Below, piece after piece: positions 1-7,720 of a DNA stretch of 64,000 bases (position 1 is the first letter of the stretch; every line of letters begins with the position of its first letter). The position numbers and the translations under genes are program-made. The stretch spans positions 37,716-101,715 of the forward strand of contig JAMPDA010000003.1 in NCBI GenBank assembly GCA_023665905.1, given 5' to 3'. This DNA comes from Roseburia sp. GTDB taxonomy: Bacteria > Bacillota > Clostridia > Christensenellales > Pumilibacteraceae. Under the pieces are notes generated by a model that was given only the letters and a program-made list of their open reading frames with translations, did no database searches and was not told where the DNA came from.

Positions 1-46
1 CGTCACTTCGGCGGCGACGGGCGCGGTGCTTAAAAAGAAATTCTAA
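1..46 (+). CDS. ilvD: Dihydroxy-acid dehydratase, C-terminal end only (partial)
   Basis: The window opens inside a reading frame that codes for VTSAATGAVLKKKF and stops with TAA at 44-46. The string TSA.TGAV is typical of the extreme C-terminus of dihydroxy-acid dehydratase, the third enzyme of valine, isoleucine and leucine synthesis. The leucine genes start 51 bases downstream on the same strand, which fits that pathway. Only 14 residues are visible, so the call rests on a short motif plus context; a 2-isopropylmalate synthase tail is the main alternative. Confidence 0.6.
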   Translation, partial: VTSAATGAVLKKKF

Positions 47-48
47 AC

Positions 49-66
49 CGCGGCAAACAAGCCGCG
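49..66 (+). other. Short GC hairpin between ilvD and leuC
   Basis: Six-base arms (49-54 and 61-66) enclose an AAACAA loop and are followed by a T-rich stretch. It could be a weak terminator or attenuator ahead of leuC, but the T run is interrupted and the call is tentative. Confidence 0.3.
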
Positions 67-97
67 CGGCTTTCCTTTTAGATAGGTAAACGCAAAT

Positions 98-1339
98 ATG
101 ACCTTATCCCAAAAAATTCTGAGCCTGCACTGCGGCAAGCGCGATCTATGCGCCGGCGAAATGGTAATGGCGCGTATAGACCTCGCGCTCGGCAACGACA
201 TAACCTGTCCCGTCGCCATAAACGAGTTCAAGGGCTCGGGCGGAACAAAGGTACACGATCCCGACAAGGTGGCGATCGTGCTCGATCATTTTGCGCCGAA
301 TAAAGACATAGCGAGCGCAAGGCAGTGCGCCGCGTGCCGAAGCTTTGCCGAAGAACAGCACATAAAAAACTTTTTCGACGTCGGGCAAATGGGCATAGAA
401 CACGCATTGCTGCCCGAAAAAGGTTTAGCGCTTCCCGAAATGCTGATAATCGGCGCGGACTCGCACACGTGCACTTACGGCGCGCTCGGCGCATTCTCGA
501 CGGGCGTCGGCTCTACCGACCTCGCCTACGCGTTCAAAACGGGCGAGCTGTGGTTTCGCGTGCCGTCGGCAATTAAAGTCGTGCTAAAGGGCAAGCTCCG
601 CAAAAACGTCTCGGGAAAGGACGTAATACTCCATCTTATAGGAAAAATCGGCGTGTCGGGCGCGCGTTACGCGTCGCTCGAGTTTACGGGCAACATAGGC
701 TCGCTTACTATGGACGACCGCTTCACGATATGCAACATGGCTATCGAAGCAGGCGCAAAGAACGGCATATTCCCCGTTGACGGCGCGACGGAAGCTTACG
801 TAAAGGAGCACGCCGGAAAGACGTGCGGCACGCTCGCGGCTGACGCCGACGCTTCCTACGACAGAGAGATCGAAATAGACCTCGGCGCGCTCGAGCCGAC
901 CGTCGCAAAACCGCATCTTCCCGAAAACACGGAAACATTAAATGAGCTTGCGAAAAAGAAAATAAAGATCGATCAGGTCGTTATAGGCTCCTGCACCAAC
1001 GGCAGGCTGTCCGATATGGAAGCGGCGTACAACGTGCTCAAAGGCAACAAGGTGGCAAAAGGCGTGCGGCTCATAATAATTCCTGCGACGCAAAAGGTAT
1101 ATCTCGACGCGCTCAAAGCCGGATACATCGAGGCGTTCATAGAAGCGGGCGCGGCGGTTTCCACGCCGACGTGCGGACCGTGTCTCGGCGGACACATGGG
1201 CATACTCGCCGACAACGAGGTGGCGATAGCGACGACAAACCGCAACTTCATCGGCAGAATGGGCGCAAAAACGGCGCAGATATATTTGAGCTCGCCGTAC
1301 ACCGCGGCGCGCGCGGCGCTTTTGGGCTATATAGGTTAG
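98..1339 (+). CDS. leuC: 3-isopropylmalate dehydratase large subunit
   Basis: This is the catalytic large subunit of isopropylmalate isomerase, an aconitase-family [4Fe-4S] enzyme that converts 2-isopropylmalate to 3-isopropylmalate in the cytoplasm. The 413-residue protein has the family cluster ligands: a cysteine in GSCTNGR near residue 298 and two in CGPCLGG near residue 360. [15 protein letters not shown] near the first third is another family block. It is immediately followed by leuD, with which it forms the heterodimer, and then leuB. The ribosome binding site before the ATG is weak (AGGT, 11 bases away), but the N-terminus [11 protein letters not shown] matches the family start. Confidence 0.96.
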   Translation: MTLSQKILSLHCGKRDLCAGEMVMARIDLALGNDITCPVAINEFKGSGGTKVHDPDKVAIVLDHFAPNKDIASARQCAACRSFAEEQHIKNFFDVGQMGIEHALLPEKGLALPEMLIIGADSHTCTYGALGAFSTGVGSTDLAYAFKTGELWFRVPSAIKVVLKGKLRKNVSGKDVILHLIGKIGVSGARYASLEFTGNIGSLTMDDRFTICNMAIEAGAKNGIFPVDGATEAYVKEHAGKTCGTLAADADASYDREIEIDLGALEPTVAKPHLPENTETLNELAKKKIKIDQVVIGSCTNGRLSDMEAAYNVLKGNKVAKGVRLIIIPATQKVYLDALKAGYIEAFIEAGAAVSTPTCGPCLGGHMGILADNEVAIATTNRNFIGRMGAKTAQIYLSSPYTAARAALLGYIG

Positions 1340-1346
1340 GTGCGTT

Positions 1347-1814
1347 ATGGGAAACGGTAAATGCTTTAAGTTCGCCGACAACATAGATACGGACGCGATA
1401 ATCGCCGCGCGATATCTCAACATATCCGATTTCGACGCGCTCAAAGCGCACTGCATGGAAGATATCGACGACGTGTTCGCAAAGTCGGTACGACCGAACG
1501 ACTTTATAGTCGCCGGCGAAAACTTCGGTTGCGGTTCGTCGCGCGAGCACGCGCCGGCGGTCATCAAAGCGTGCGGCGTAAGAGCGGTCATAGCAAAGAG
1601 CTTTGCACGCATATTCTATCGCAACGCCATCAATATCGGACTGCCGATAATAGAATGTGCGCAGGCGGCGGACGACGCGCAAAACGGCGACGAGCTGTCC
1701 GTGGACTTCGACACGGGCACGGTGCGCAACATCACGCGCAACAAGTCGTATTCCGTTCCGCCCTACCCCGACGAGATAAAGCGCATAATAGAGCGCGGCG
1801 GCTTGCTCGCATAA
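1347..1814 (+). CDS. leuD: 3-isopropylmalate dehydratase small subunit
   Basis: The 155-residue small (swivel) subunit completes the isomerase with LeuC. It carries the diagnostic CGSSREHAP motif near residue 58 that binds the substrate carboxylate, and ADNIDTDAI near the N-terminus. It starts only seven bases after the leuC stop, so the two are surely co-translated. The length suits the short LeuD class that pairs with the roughly 415-residue LeuC found in clostridia and archaea. Confidence 0.96.
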   Translation: MGNGKCFKFADNIDTDAIIAARYLNISDFDALKAHCMEDIDDVFAKSVRPNDFIVAGENFGCGSSREHAPAVIKACGVRAVIAKSFARIFYRNAINIGLPIIECAQAADDAQNGDELSVDFDTGTVRNITRNKSYSVPPYPDEIKRIIERGGLLA

Positions 1815-1827
1815 CGGAGGACAACAC

Positions 1828-2907
1828 ATGGATTTTAAAGTAACCCTGCTCCCCGGCGACGGCGTGGGTCCCGAGATAATCGACTCGGCGGTCGCGGTGC
1901 TCGGCGCGGTCGAGCGCAAATTCGGTCACAACTTCAACATGCACAGCATGCCGATAGGCGGAAGCGCGATAGACCTGACGGGCGTGCCGCTCCCCAAAGA
2001 AACGCTGGACGCCTGCAACAGTTCGGACGCGGTGCTGCTCGGCGCCGTCGGCGGTCCGAAGTGGGAGGACTTAAAAGCGCACATGCGTCCCGAAAAAGGA
2101 CTGCTGTCGTTGCGCTCAGGCATGGGACTTTTCGCAAATCTCCGTCCCGCGGTGCTGTTCGACGAGCTCACTCAAGCGAGCCCGCTCCGCGCGGACATCG
2201 CTAAAAAGGGCTTCGACATAATGATGGTGCGCGAGCTAACGGGCGGCATATACTTCGGCGAGCGCGGATATCGCGACGGCGTGCTCGGCCAGGAAGCGTT
2301 CGACACCGAGGTGTACGCGATAAACGAGATAGAGCGCATAGCCAAGATAGCGTTTGAAATAGCGATGTCGCGCGGCAAGCACGTTACGAGCGTGGACAAA
2401 GCCAACGTGTTGGAAACGAGCAGGCTTTGGCGCGCAACGGTGTCGCGCATTGCGCTCGGCTATCCCGAAGTGACGCTCGAGCATATGCTCGTGGACAACT
2501 GCGCCATGCAGCTCGTAAAGAACCCGTCGCGCTTCGACGTTATATTAACGTCCAACATGTTCGGCGATATCCTGTCCGACGAAGCCGCGGCGATAACGGG
2601 CTCGCTCGGCATGCTCCCCTCGAGCTCGCTCGGCGCAGGCGCCAACGGGCTGTATGAGCCGATACACGGCTCCGCGCCCGACATTGCCGGAAAGGACGAG
2701 GTAAACCCCATCGCGACCATACTCGCGGCGGCAATGATGCTGTCTACGTCGCTCAAGCTCACGAACGAGGCTGTCGCCGTGGAAAACGCAGTGCACAAAG
2801 CGCTCGCAAGAGGCTTGCGCACCAAGGACATAGCGTTCGGCGGAAAGAAAGTCGTTTCGTGCTCGCGCATGACCGAGGAGATAGCGCTGGAAATTCTCAA
2901 CGGCTGA
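1828..2907 (+). CDS. leuB: 3-isopropylmalate dehydrogenase
   Basis: This NAD-dependent decarboxylating dehydrogenase turns 3-isopropylmalate into 2-oxoisocaproate, the last dedicated leucine step before transamination. Family blocks seen include LLPGDGVGPEI at the N-terminus, RELTGGIYFGE near residue 140, and GLYEPIHGSAPDIAG near residue 275. The 359-residue length is normal. It has a good GGAGG ribosome binding site eight bases before the ATG and follows leuD by 13 bases. A TATAAT at 2919-2924 just after the stop might start a separate acpP transcript, though no good -35 box accompanies it. Confidence 0.97.
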   Translation: MDFKVTLLPGDGVGPEIIDSAVAVLGAVERKFGHNFNMHSMPIGGSAIDLTGVPLPKETLDACNSSDAVLLGAVGGPKWEDLKAHMRPEKGLLSLRSGMGLFANLRPAVLFDELTQASPLRADIAKKGFDIMMVRELTGGIYFGERGYRDGVLGQEAFDTEVYAINEIERIAKIAFEIAMSRGKHVTSVDKANVLETSRLWRATVSRIALGYPEVTLEHMLVDNCAMQLVKNPSRFDVILTSNMFGDILSDEAAAITGSLGMLPSSSLGAGANGLYEPIHGSAPDIAGKDEVNPIATILAAAMMLSTSLKLTNEAVAVENAVHKALARGLRTKDIAFGGKKVVSCSRMTEEIALEILNG

Positions 2908-2960
2908 TATAAACGGCTTATAATATAAAAATTTAAACCCTAAAAGGAGTAAAATAAACT

Positions 2961-3185
2961 ATGTTCGAAAAGATCCAAAAAGAGCTCTCGGAATACTTCG
3001 AGATCGACCCTGCGACGATCACGCGTTCCACAAGCTTCGAAGACGACCTGAAGGCAGATTCGCTGGCGCTCATGGAGCTCATGTTCTCCCTCGAGTCGGA
3101 AACGGGCGTAACGCTCGAGGACGACGTAATGGAAAAGGTAAAGACCGTCGGCGAGCTTTGCGACTATCTGGAAAAGCTTGTTTAG
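2961..3185 (+). CDS. acpP: Acyl carrier protein
   Basis: A 74-residue acidic protein with the phosphopantetheine attachment motif in DDLKADSLALMELM; the serine is near residue 36. Acyl carrier proteins hold growing acyl chains for fatty acid synthesis or other acyl-transfer systems. AAAGGAG lies 12 bases before the ATG. Placement directly behind the leucine genes and not in a fab cluster is unusual, so it may be a second, specialised carrier or may simply ride on the same transcript. No partner acyltransferase or synthase is in the window. Confidence 0.9.
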   Translation: MFEKIQKELSEYFEIDPATITRSTSFEDDLKADSLALMELMFSLESETGVTLEDDVMEKVKTVGELCDYLEKLV

Positions 3186-3224
3186 GCTTTTCTTCGCCGC
3201 GTCGGCGGCAAAACGTGAAAACGC

Positions 3225-3252
3225 AAAAAGCGCGGCAGTTTCCGCGCTTTTT
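3225..3252. terminator. Bidirectional rho-independent terminator
   Basis: Eleven-base arms AAAAAGCGCGG and CCGCGCTTTTT surround a six-base loop, with A and T runs on both sides. It sits between the convergent acpP (+) and the transglutaminase-like lipoprotein (-) and should end both transcripts. Confidence 0.9.
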
Positions 3253-3282
3253 TGTTTTACGAATTATCGCTGTAAATATCGC

Positions 3283-4392
3283 TTAGTCGTACATCAAAAA
3301 CAGGTACACGCCGTTGGGGTACTGAAAATACGGGCGTTGCGTCGCCGTCAGCTCGAAATCGACGCCTTTAAGGCGCGAGTACGCCTCATCGATCTCCGCC
3401 CTGTACATGTCGCCGTCGTTGATGTTGGTCTTGCCCGAAAACGCGAGTTTAAGCTCTATCTTCCCCACCTTGCCGTCCGCGTCGTTTATATCGTCGAAAA
3501 GCGCGTTGAGCATTTGCCGAGACGTTATCGTGCACGAGTACACCGTTCCGTCCACAGTGACCGTTTTATCGGCATAATAATCGTAATCGACGGTCGCATT
3601 GGACTGCGCGTCCGACCAGTGCAGTCGCGGACGGAACGTTTTATACGTTTCGTCGCTCAGCATAAAGAACCCGTGCGAAAGCTGCTTTCTGTAGCTGCCG
3701 CCCGAGCCGACGCGATAGTTCGCGATGTCGGCTGTGACGTCCACGTTGTACCACATGCCGTCTACAGCCACTCTGTTCCAGGCGTGCGGAACGGAAGCGA
3801 ACGTGCCCGTAACGCGCACGCTCTCTATGTTTTCGACGGCACACAAAAAGTTGAACGCGCGGCTCAAGCCGTCGCACACGGCGAGCTTGTACAAAAACAC
3901 TCCGTCCATATCGAACGACGGACTGCTTTCCGCGACGGCGTCGCCTTCTCTGTACGCGTCGTAAAGATCGTAGTCGTAATCGATATACCCCACCAAATAA
4001 TCGTGCAAAGCGTGGACGGTGTTATACGCGCCGCCCTCATCCGTATGCCATTTATTGAGGATATATCTGTCGAGTATTTCTATCGCCGCCTCGTACACAG
4101 GCAGAACGGGATCGTTTTCCGCGAACAGCGGTTTTTTTCTGTCGTCCACGACGAGCGTATACAGCTCGTTTATGCGCTTTCGGTACTGCTCGTCGGAAAG
4201 CTCGCCGTCTATGGGCGAAAGCGCCGCGCTCTCGAAGCCGTCTATCGGGCGCTCGGGATCGGCGTCTGGCGTCGAAATAAGATGCGGCGGCAGGTCGGGC
4301 GATCTCGAGCTCGACGAACAGCCGCAAAGCCACGACGCCGAAAACAGTATCGCCGCCGCAAGCAGTATCGATATGCCGCGCCTACCGCACAT
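3283..4392 (-). CDS. Transglutaminase-like domain lipoprotein
   Basis: A 369-residue exported protein. The N-terminus has a hydrophobic signal ending in the lipobox LCGC, so Cys25 should be lipidated and the protein held on the outer face of the membrane. The middle carries a transglutaminase/cysteine-protease-like core with Cys173 in LAVCDGLSRAF, His203 in PHAWNRV and Asp218 in YNVDVT, the usual Cys-His-Asp order. The substrate cannot be told from sequence; related proteins act on proteins or peptides at the cell surface. The start overlaps the end of the HtrA-like gene upstream by 11 bases, so the two are one operon and may both belong to surface protein handling. Confidence 0.8.
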   Translation of the reverse strand: MCGRRGISILLAAAILFSASWLCGCSSSSRSPDLPPHLISTPDADPERPIDGFESAALSPIDGELSDEQYRKRINELYTLVVDDRKKPLFAENDPVLPVYEAAIEILDRYILNKWHTDEGGAYNTVHALHDYLVGYIDYDYDLYDAYREGDAVAESSPSFDMDGVFLYKLAVCDGLSRAFNFLCAVENIESVRVTGTFASVPHAWNRVAVDGMWYNVDVTADIANYRVGSGGSYRKQLSHGFFMLSDETYKTFRPRLHWSDAQSNATVDYDYYADKTVTVDGTVYSCTITSRQMLNALFDDINDADGKVGKIELKLAFSGKTNINDGDMYRAEIDEAYSRLKGVDFELTATQRPYFQYPNGVYLFLMYD

Positions 4393-5929
4393 ACAGCCCG
4401 TATCCCGAAAACTCGGCGACGCTGTTTCCGCGGCTCACGGTAAAGCGCAACGGCGTGCCGCTCGCTCCGCGTCTGTACCTCAATATTTCGCCGCATATGC
4501 GACAGAGGTCGTCGTCGGGCGTAAACGAGCCGATCGCTTCTATAACGTCGCCCACATGCACGCCGCTCGGCGCGGTGTTGGCGTCGAGCGCCGTCACCGT
4601 AAGCTTGCCCTCGTGCACTTCGCAGGTAAAGCCGAGATCGGTCAAAACGATCGCTCCGACGGACGACGAATTGGTCTTATAGAAATTCATATTGATGAGC
4701 CCTATCTCATCGCCGGTGCCGTATTCCAATATCTGCTTATACACGGGATACACCACGGAAACGGGCATGACAAAGCCGGTGTCCTCCACGTCGTCGTCGT
4801 GTCCGGCTTCCGAGCCGCCGGTGCTGGACATTCTGTAAGTGTTCATGCCGACGATATGCCCTTCGAGGTCGAAAAGCGCGCCGCCGCTCATGCCGGAATT
4901 TATCGCCGCTGTCGTGCGAAGCACCGGCACGGTCTTGTCGTTGTAGCGCAAAAGCTCGCTCGTGCGCGATATTATTCCGTCGTATGCGGCAATGCCGCGG
5001 CCCATGCCGTTGCCTATAGCCACCACGTAATCGCCGGCGTTATACGTCAGGTCCTGCTTAAAGTACTCGCTGCCGTCGAGATCGTAGGTGTCGTACAACG
5101 TCTTGTGCACGACGGAAAGAACAGCAACGTCGTAAAACCTGCTGTACCCCACTACTTCCGCCTCGTAATAGTCGTCTTCCTTATAGAACCTTACGCCCGG
5201 CGTACTGCCCGACTGAATGTACCAGTTGATGACGTGCGCATTGGTGAGTACGTAAACTTTTCCGTTGTGCAGCTTCATTATTATGCCGCTGCCGCTCAAA
5301 CCGCCGCAGGAGATCTCCGCCACGCAGCTACTACGCGCCGTGACGACGGCGGAAACGGACTGCTGATGTGTGTTTTCGGAAACTATCTGCACGGGCTCCG
5401 CGCCCTTGCGCATAAAATACGCGGTCGCAAGCGACGCCGCCACCGACGCGCCGATACACAGCAGCGTCATGACGATGAGCACTATCCACAAAAGCTTGGT
5501 GCTGTGCCTGACTTTGCCCTTGACGGACGCGTATCCGCCGCGCACCGTGCCTTTTTCGGTGTACTCCAAACACGTCGTTGCGGGACGCTGCGGCTGTTCC
5601 GCCGTCGTGCCTGCGGCGGAGTGAGGCGTCTTTGCGGGAAGATTGACCTTCTTTACGGAAAGCAAGTCCTCGAGGCCCGTCCGTTTAAGCTCCGAGCTTA
5701 CGGGAGCGCCGGCGGCATGCGGCGGCTCGACATGCCAAGCATTGTTATGCACGGGCATGTTCTGCACTGTATTTATCTGCGCGGACAGATTGTGGACGGT
5801 GATCTCCACCGAGCTCTTTCCGCCGTTCGCATTAGAGCGGTCGGAAGCCGCTCCGCTTTGCGAAGGCGGAGTAGATACGGACGTTCTGCCGTCGGGTAAA
5901 TTGTCGTTGTGTTCTTTTTCCATGACCAT
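4382..5929 (-). CDS. Membrane-anchored HtrA/DegP-like serine protease
   Basis: A 515-residue trypsin-fold protease. A long, polar and probably disordered cytoplasmic segment (residues 1-145) leads to one transmembrane helix at about 146-171; the protease domain lies outside. The triad is visible as His232 in TNAHV, Asp267 in YDVAVL and Ser348 in GMSGGAL. A C-terminal PDZ-like domain starts near residue 430. This layout is that of Gram-positive HtrA, which degrades or refolds damaged exported proteins. The ATG at 5929 (MVMEKEH) is chosen because it lies just inside the promoter-derived transcript; an ATG two codons later is equally possible and neither has a clear ribosome binding site. The cytoplasmic tail is longer than usual for HtrA. 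Confidence 0.85.
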   Translation of the reverse strand: MVMEKEHNDNLPDGRTSVSTPPSQSGAASDRSNANGGKSSVEITVHNLSAQINTVQNMPVHNNAWHVEPPHAAGAPVSSELKRTGLEDLLSVKKVNLPAKTPHSAAGTTAEQPQRPATTCLEYTEKGTVRGGYASVKGKVRHSTKLLWIVLIVMTLLCIGASVAASLATAYFMRKGAEPVQIVSENTHQQSVSAVVTARSSCVAEISCGGLSGSGIIMKLHNGKVYVLTNAHVINWYIQSGSTPGVRFYKEDDYYEAEVVGYSRFYDVAVLSVVHKTLYDTYDLDGSEYFKQDLTYNAGDYVVAIGNGMGRGIAAYDGIISRTSELLRYNDKTVPVLRTTAAINSGMSGGALFDLEGHIVGMNTYRMSSTGGSEAGHDDDVEDTGFVMPVSVVYPVYKQILEYGTGDEIGLINMNFYKTNSSSVGAIVLTDLGFTCEVHEGKLTVTALDANTAPSGVHVGDVIEAIGSFTPDDDLCRICGEILRYRRGASGTPLRFTVSRGNSVAEFSGYGLYVR

Positions 5930-6002
5930 AGTGTTGCGCCGACCGGCGCAAAGCGCAACGCCGCAGTGCGGCAAAGCGACGATAAGACAAAATGTACATC
6001 AT

Positions 6003-6031
6003 ATTATATCATGCCGCGCAAAATTTGTAAA
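6003..6031 (-). promoter_or_regulatory. Promoter of the HtrA-like gene
   Basis: On the minus strand TTTACA (6026-6031) and TATAAT (6003-6008) are 17 bases apart, giving a start near 5996 and a leader of about 67 bases. Confidence 0.75.
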
Positions 6032-6059
6032 CCGCTTTTACGCGTTTTTGCACTTTTGC

Positions 6060-6175
6060 GTGTCGAATTGTTCTAATACCCGATACTTTCGACACCGTGC
6101 GAAAAGCCCGAGTATTATATGTATTCGACAGCCTGTCGAAAAGACGTACTACTCGACTTTTTCGACAATGCCGAA
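6060..6175. promoter_or_regulatory. Cluster of TGTCGAA/TTCGACA motifs with a perfect 17-bp palindrome
   Basis: Between the htrA-like promoter and the ung terminator the heptamer TGTCGAA or its complement recurs about five times. Two copies form the perfect palindrome TTCGACAGCCTGTCGAA at 6124-6140. Such clustering suggests a repressor or activator site, probably for the downstream protease operon, but no regulator can be named. Confidence 0.45.
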
Positions 6176-6203
6176 CAAAAAAACGCGTGGTTTTTTATCG
6201 CAC

Positions 6204-6233
6204 ACAAAAAGCGCCGACTTGTTATCGGCGCTT
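6204..6233 (-). terminator. Terminator of the arsR-ung transcript
   Basis: Arms AAGCGCCGA (6209-6217) and TCGGCGCTT (6225-6233) form a stem that on the minus strand is followed by TTTTTG, 40 bases after the ung stop. Confidence 0.85.
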
Positions 6234-6271
6234 CATTGTACCTTATTAATATCACCGAGCCTTACTAAAGC

Positions 6272-6988
6272 TCAGCACTTTTTGATCTTGTCCGACGTTT
6301 TGTAGTAATCGGCCGCCTCGAAATGACCGGTCATCTGCCAGCACACGGGCGGCATGCCGTTGGCTTTTAGCCAGTCGTTGACTTTGGAAAACGGCTTGGA
6401 GCCGAAAAAGCCGCGATAGGCGCTGAGCGGGCTCGGGTGCGCGGATGCGACGACGAAATTTCGCGCGTCGATGAGCTCCGCTTTTTTGCGCGCGCTCATT
6501 CCCCAAAGAATGTACGCCACCGGCTTTTCGCGCAGGTTGAGCGCGGATATCATCGCGTCGGTCAAAGTATGCCAGCCGATATTTTCGTGCGACTGCGCAA
6601 AGTTGGCGCGCACGGTGAGCGACGCGTTGAGCAGCAACACGCCCTGTTCCGCCCAGCCGACAAGCGAAGTGTCGTCGCTCGGTTTGACGCCGATATCCGA
6701 CTCTATCTCCGTAAAGATGTTCCGAAGCGACGGGGGAGGCTCGACGCCGTTATTCACCGCAAAAGCCAAGCCATTCGCCTGACCTTCGCCGTGGTACGGG
6801 TCCTGACCCAAAATGACGACGCGCACCCGATCGTAATCGACGAGCTGCGGCGCGGCGTATATCCGCTCGCGCGGCGGATAGACGTCGTACTTTGCGTACT
6901 CGCTGTCCACCGTGTCCATTAGCTGTTTAAAGTACGGCTTGCGATACTCGGCGGATAGGACCGCGTCCCATTTTTCGGTTATCGTCAT
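6272..6988 (-). CDS. ung: Uracil-DNA glycosylase, family 1
   Basis: This enzyme removes uracil from DNA as the first step of base excision repair. The 238-residue protein has the catalytic water-activating motif GQDPYHG near residue 65, the PPSLRNI block that contacts DNA near residue 90, and the SAHPSPLSAYRGF leucine-loop region near residue 190. All match family 1 UDG and the length is typical. A strong ribosome binding site (AAAGGAG) lies seven bases before the ATG. It starts 35 bases after the arsR-type gene and ends at a clear terminator, so the two form an operon. Confidence 0.97.
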   Translation of the reverse strand: MTITEKWDAVLSAEYRKPYFKQLMDTVDSEYAKYDVYPPRERIYAAPQLVDYDRVRVVILGQDPYHGEGQANGLAFAVNNGVEPPPSLRNIFTEIESDIGVKPSDDTSLVGWAEQGVLLLNASLTVRANFAQSHENIGWHTLTDAMISALNLREKPVAYILWGMSARKKAELIDARNFVVASAHPSPLSAYRGFFGSKPFSKVNDWLKANGMPPVCWQMTGHFEAADYYKTSDKIKKC

Positions 6989-7023
6989 CGGGTGCTCCTT
7001 TGCGCGTTTTGCGCGGCTCTTAT

Positions 7024-7359
7024 CTATCTGTACACCGCGCCGACGGCGAGGTCCAGGATCTTCGGTATGCCGTTTTCGGACAGGGAATAGAACATCACCT
7101 TTCCCTGACGCTTGCTCTCGACGATATGCGCCGTCTTGAGCGTGCGCAGGCCGTGCGACGCCGTAGTCTGGTTAAGTCCCGTTATAGCTGAAAGATCGGT
7201 CACGCACATCGACGACACCGACAGCGCGGAAACTATTTTGAGCCGCGTGACGTCGGACAGCGCGTCGAAAAACGCCGCAATACTGTCGAGTTCGCCGTCG
7301 TTAGGCAGTGAATTTTCCACTTTAGCTGCAGTAAAACTGTCCAAAAGCTTCATGTTCAT
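7024..7359 (-). CDS. ArsR/SmtB-family transcriptional regulator (leaderless)
   Basis: A 111-residue winged-helix repressor. The stretch DALSDVTRLKIVSAL near the start and LSAITGLNQTTASHGLRTL, the recognition helix region, are characteristic of ArsR-type metal or stress sensors. The usual CXC metal-binding motif of ArsR is not evident (one Cys in SSMCVTDLS), so the inducer cannot be named. The start is set at the ATG at 7359 because a strong promoter ends six bases before it and no Shine-Dalgarno sequence exists; the mRNA would begin at the A of the ATG. It is cotranscribed with ung and may regulate its own promoter. Confidence 0.85.
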   Translation of the reverse strand: MNMKLLDSFTAAKVENSLPNDGELDSIAAFFDALSDVTRLKIVSALSVSSMCVTDLSAITGLNQTTASHGLRTLKTAHIVESKRQGKVMFYSLSENGIPKILDLAVGAVYR

Positions 7360-7365
7360 ATGCAC

Positions 7366-7394
7366 AATATAACACATAAACTACGTTCTGTCAA
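7366..7394 (-). promoter_or_regulatory. Promoter giving a leaderless arsR-type mRNA
   Basis: TTGACA (7389-7394), 17-base spacer and TATATT (7366-7371) on the minus strand; only six bases separate the -10 box from the ATG at 7359. Confidence 0.8.
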
Positions 7395-7514
7395 TCGCGA
7401 CATTTGGCGCATCGCCGCGAAAATCCGCGGTTTAATGCGCATGTAAAAATGTGGCGCGCCTGACATTTTTCGCATATATATTTTAGGTAAAAATCTGACG
7501 GGGTCGGAGGGTTT

Positions 7515-7697
7515 ATGCAAAACGACATTTTCAGCCTATTGATGTTGATATTGCTGCTCGAAAACGGCGGCGGCGCCGAAAATATCAACCAACTGGTAAT
7601 AATGTTTCTTTTGATGAATTCGCGCGAGGACGGGGGTTCCGGCAATCGCCGCTCGTGCGACAATCTGTGCTGTCGCGAGGAGGGCTATACTTTTTAA
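7515..7697 (+). CDS. Small hydrophobic protein of unknown function
   Basis: A 60-residue protein with a leucine/isoleucine-rich N-terminal half (MQNDIFSLLMLILLLENG) followed by a second hydrophobic run and a polar, cysteine-containing tail (NLCCREEGYTF). A very good ribosome binding site GGAGG lies five bases before the ATG, the best reason to accept so short a gene. It is transcribed away from the arsR-type gene and toward argS. An inverted repeat with eight-base arms AAAAATGT/ACATTTTT (7445-7470) lies upstream and could be an operator or a hairpin. I recognise no family; leucine-rich small proteins of this kind are common and unstudied in clostridia. Confidence 0.6.
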   Translation: MQNDIFSLLMLILLLENGGGAENINQLVIMFLLMNSREDGGSGNRRSCDNLCCREEGYTF

Positions 7698-7720
7698 AAA
7701 TCTCCGGCTCGCAAGTTAAG

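Noticed and set aside
3178..5899. Long plus-strand open frames opposite the lipoprotein and HtrA-like genes
   Set aside because: Their Arg/His/Val-rich composition is typical of antisense readings of GC-rich coding DNA; the minus-strand frames carry clear motifs.
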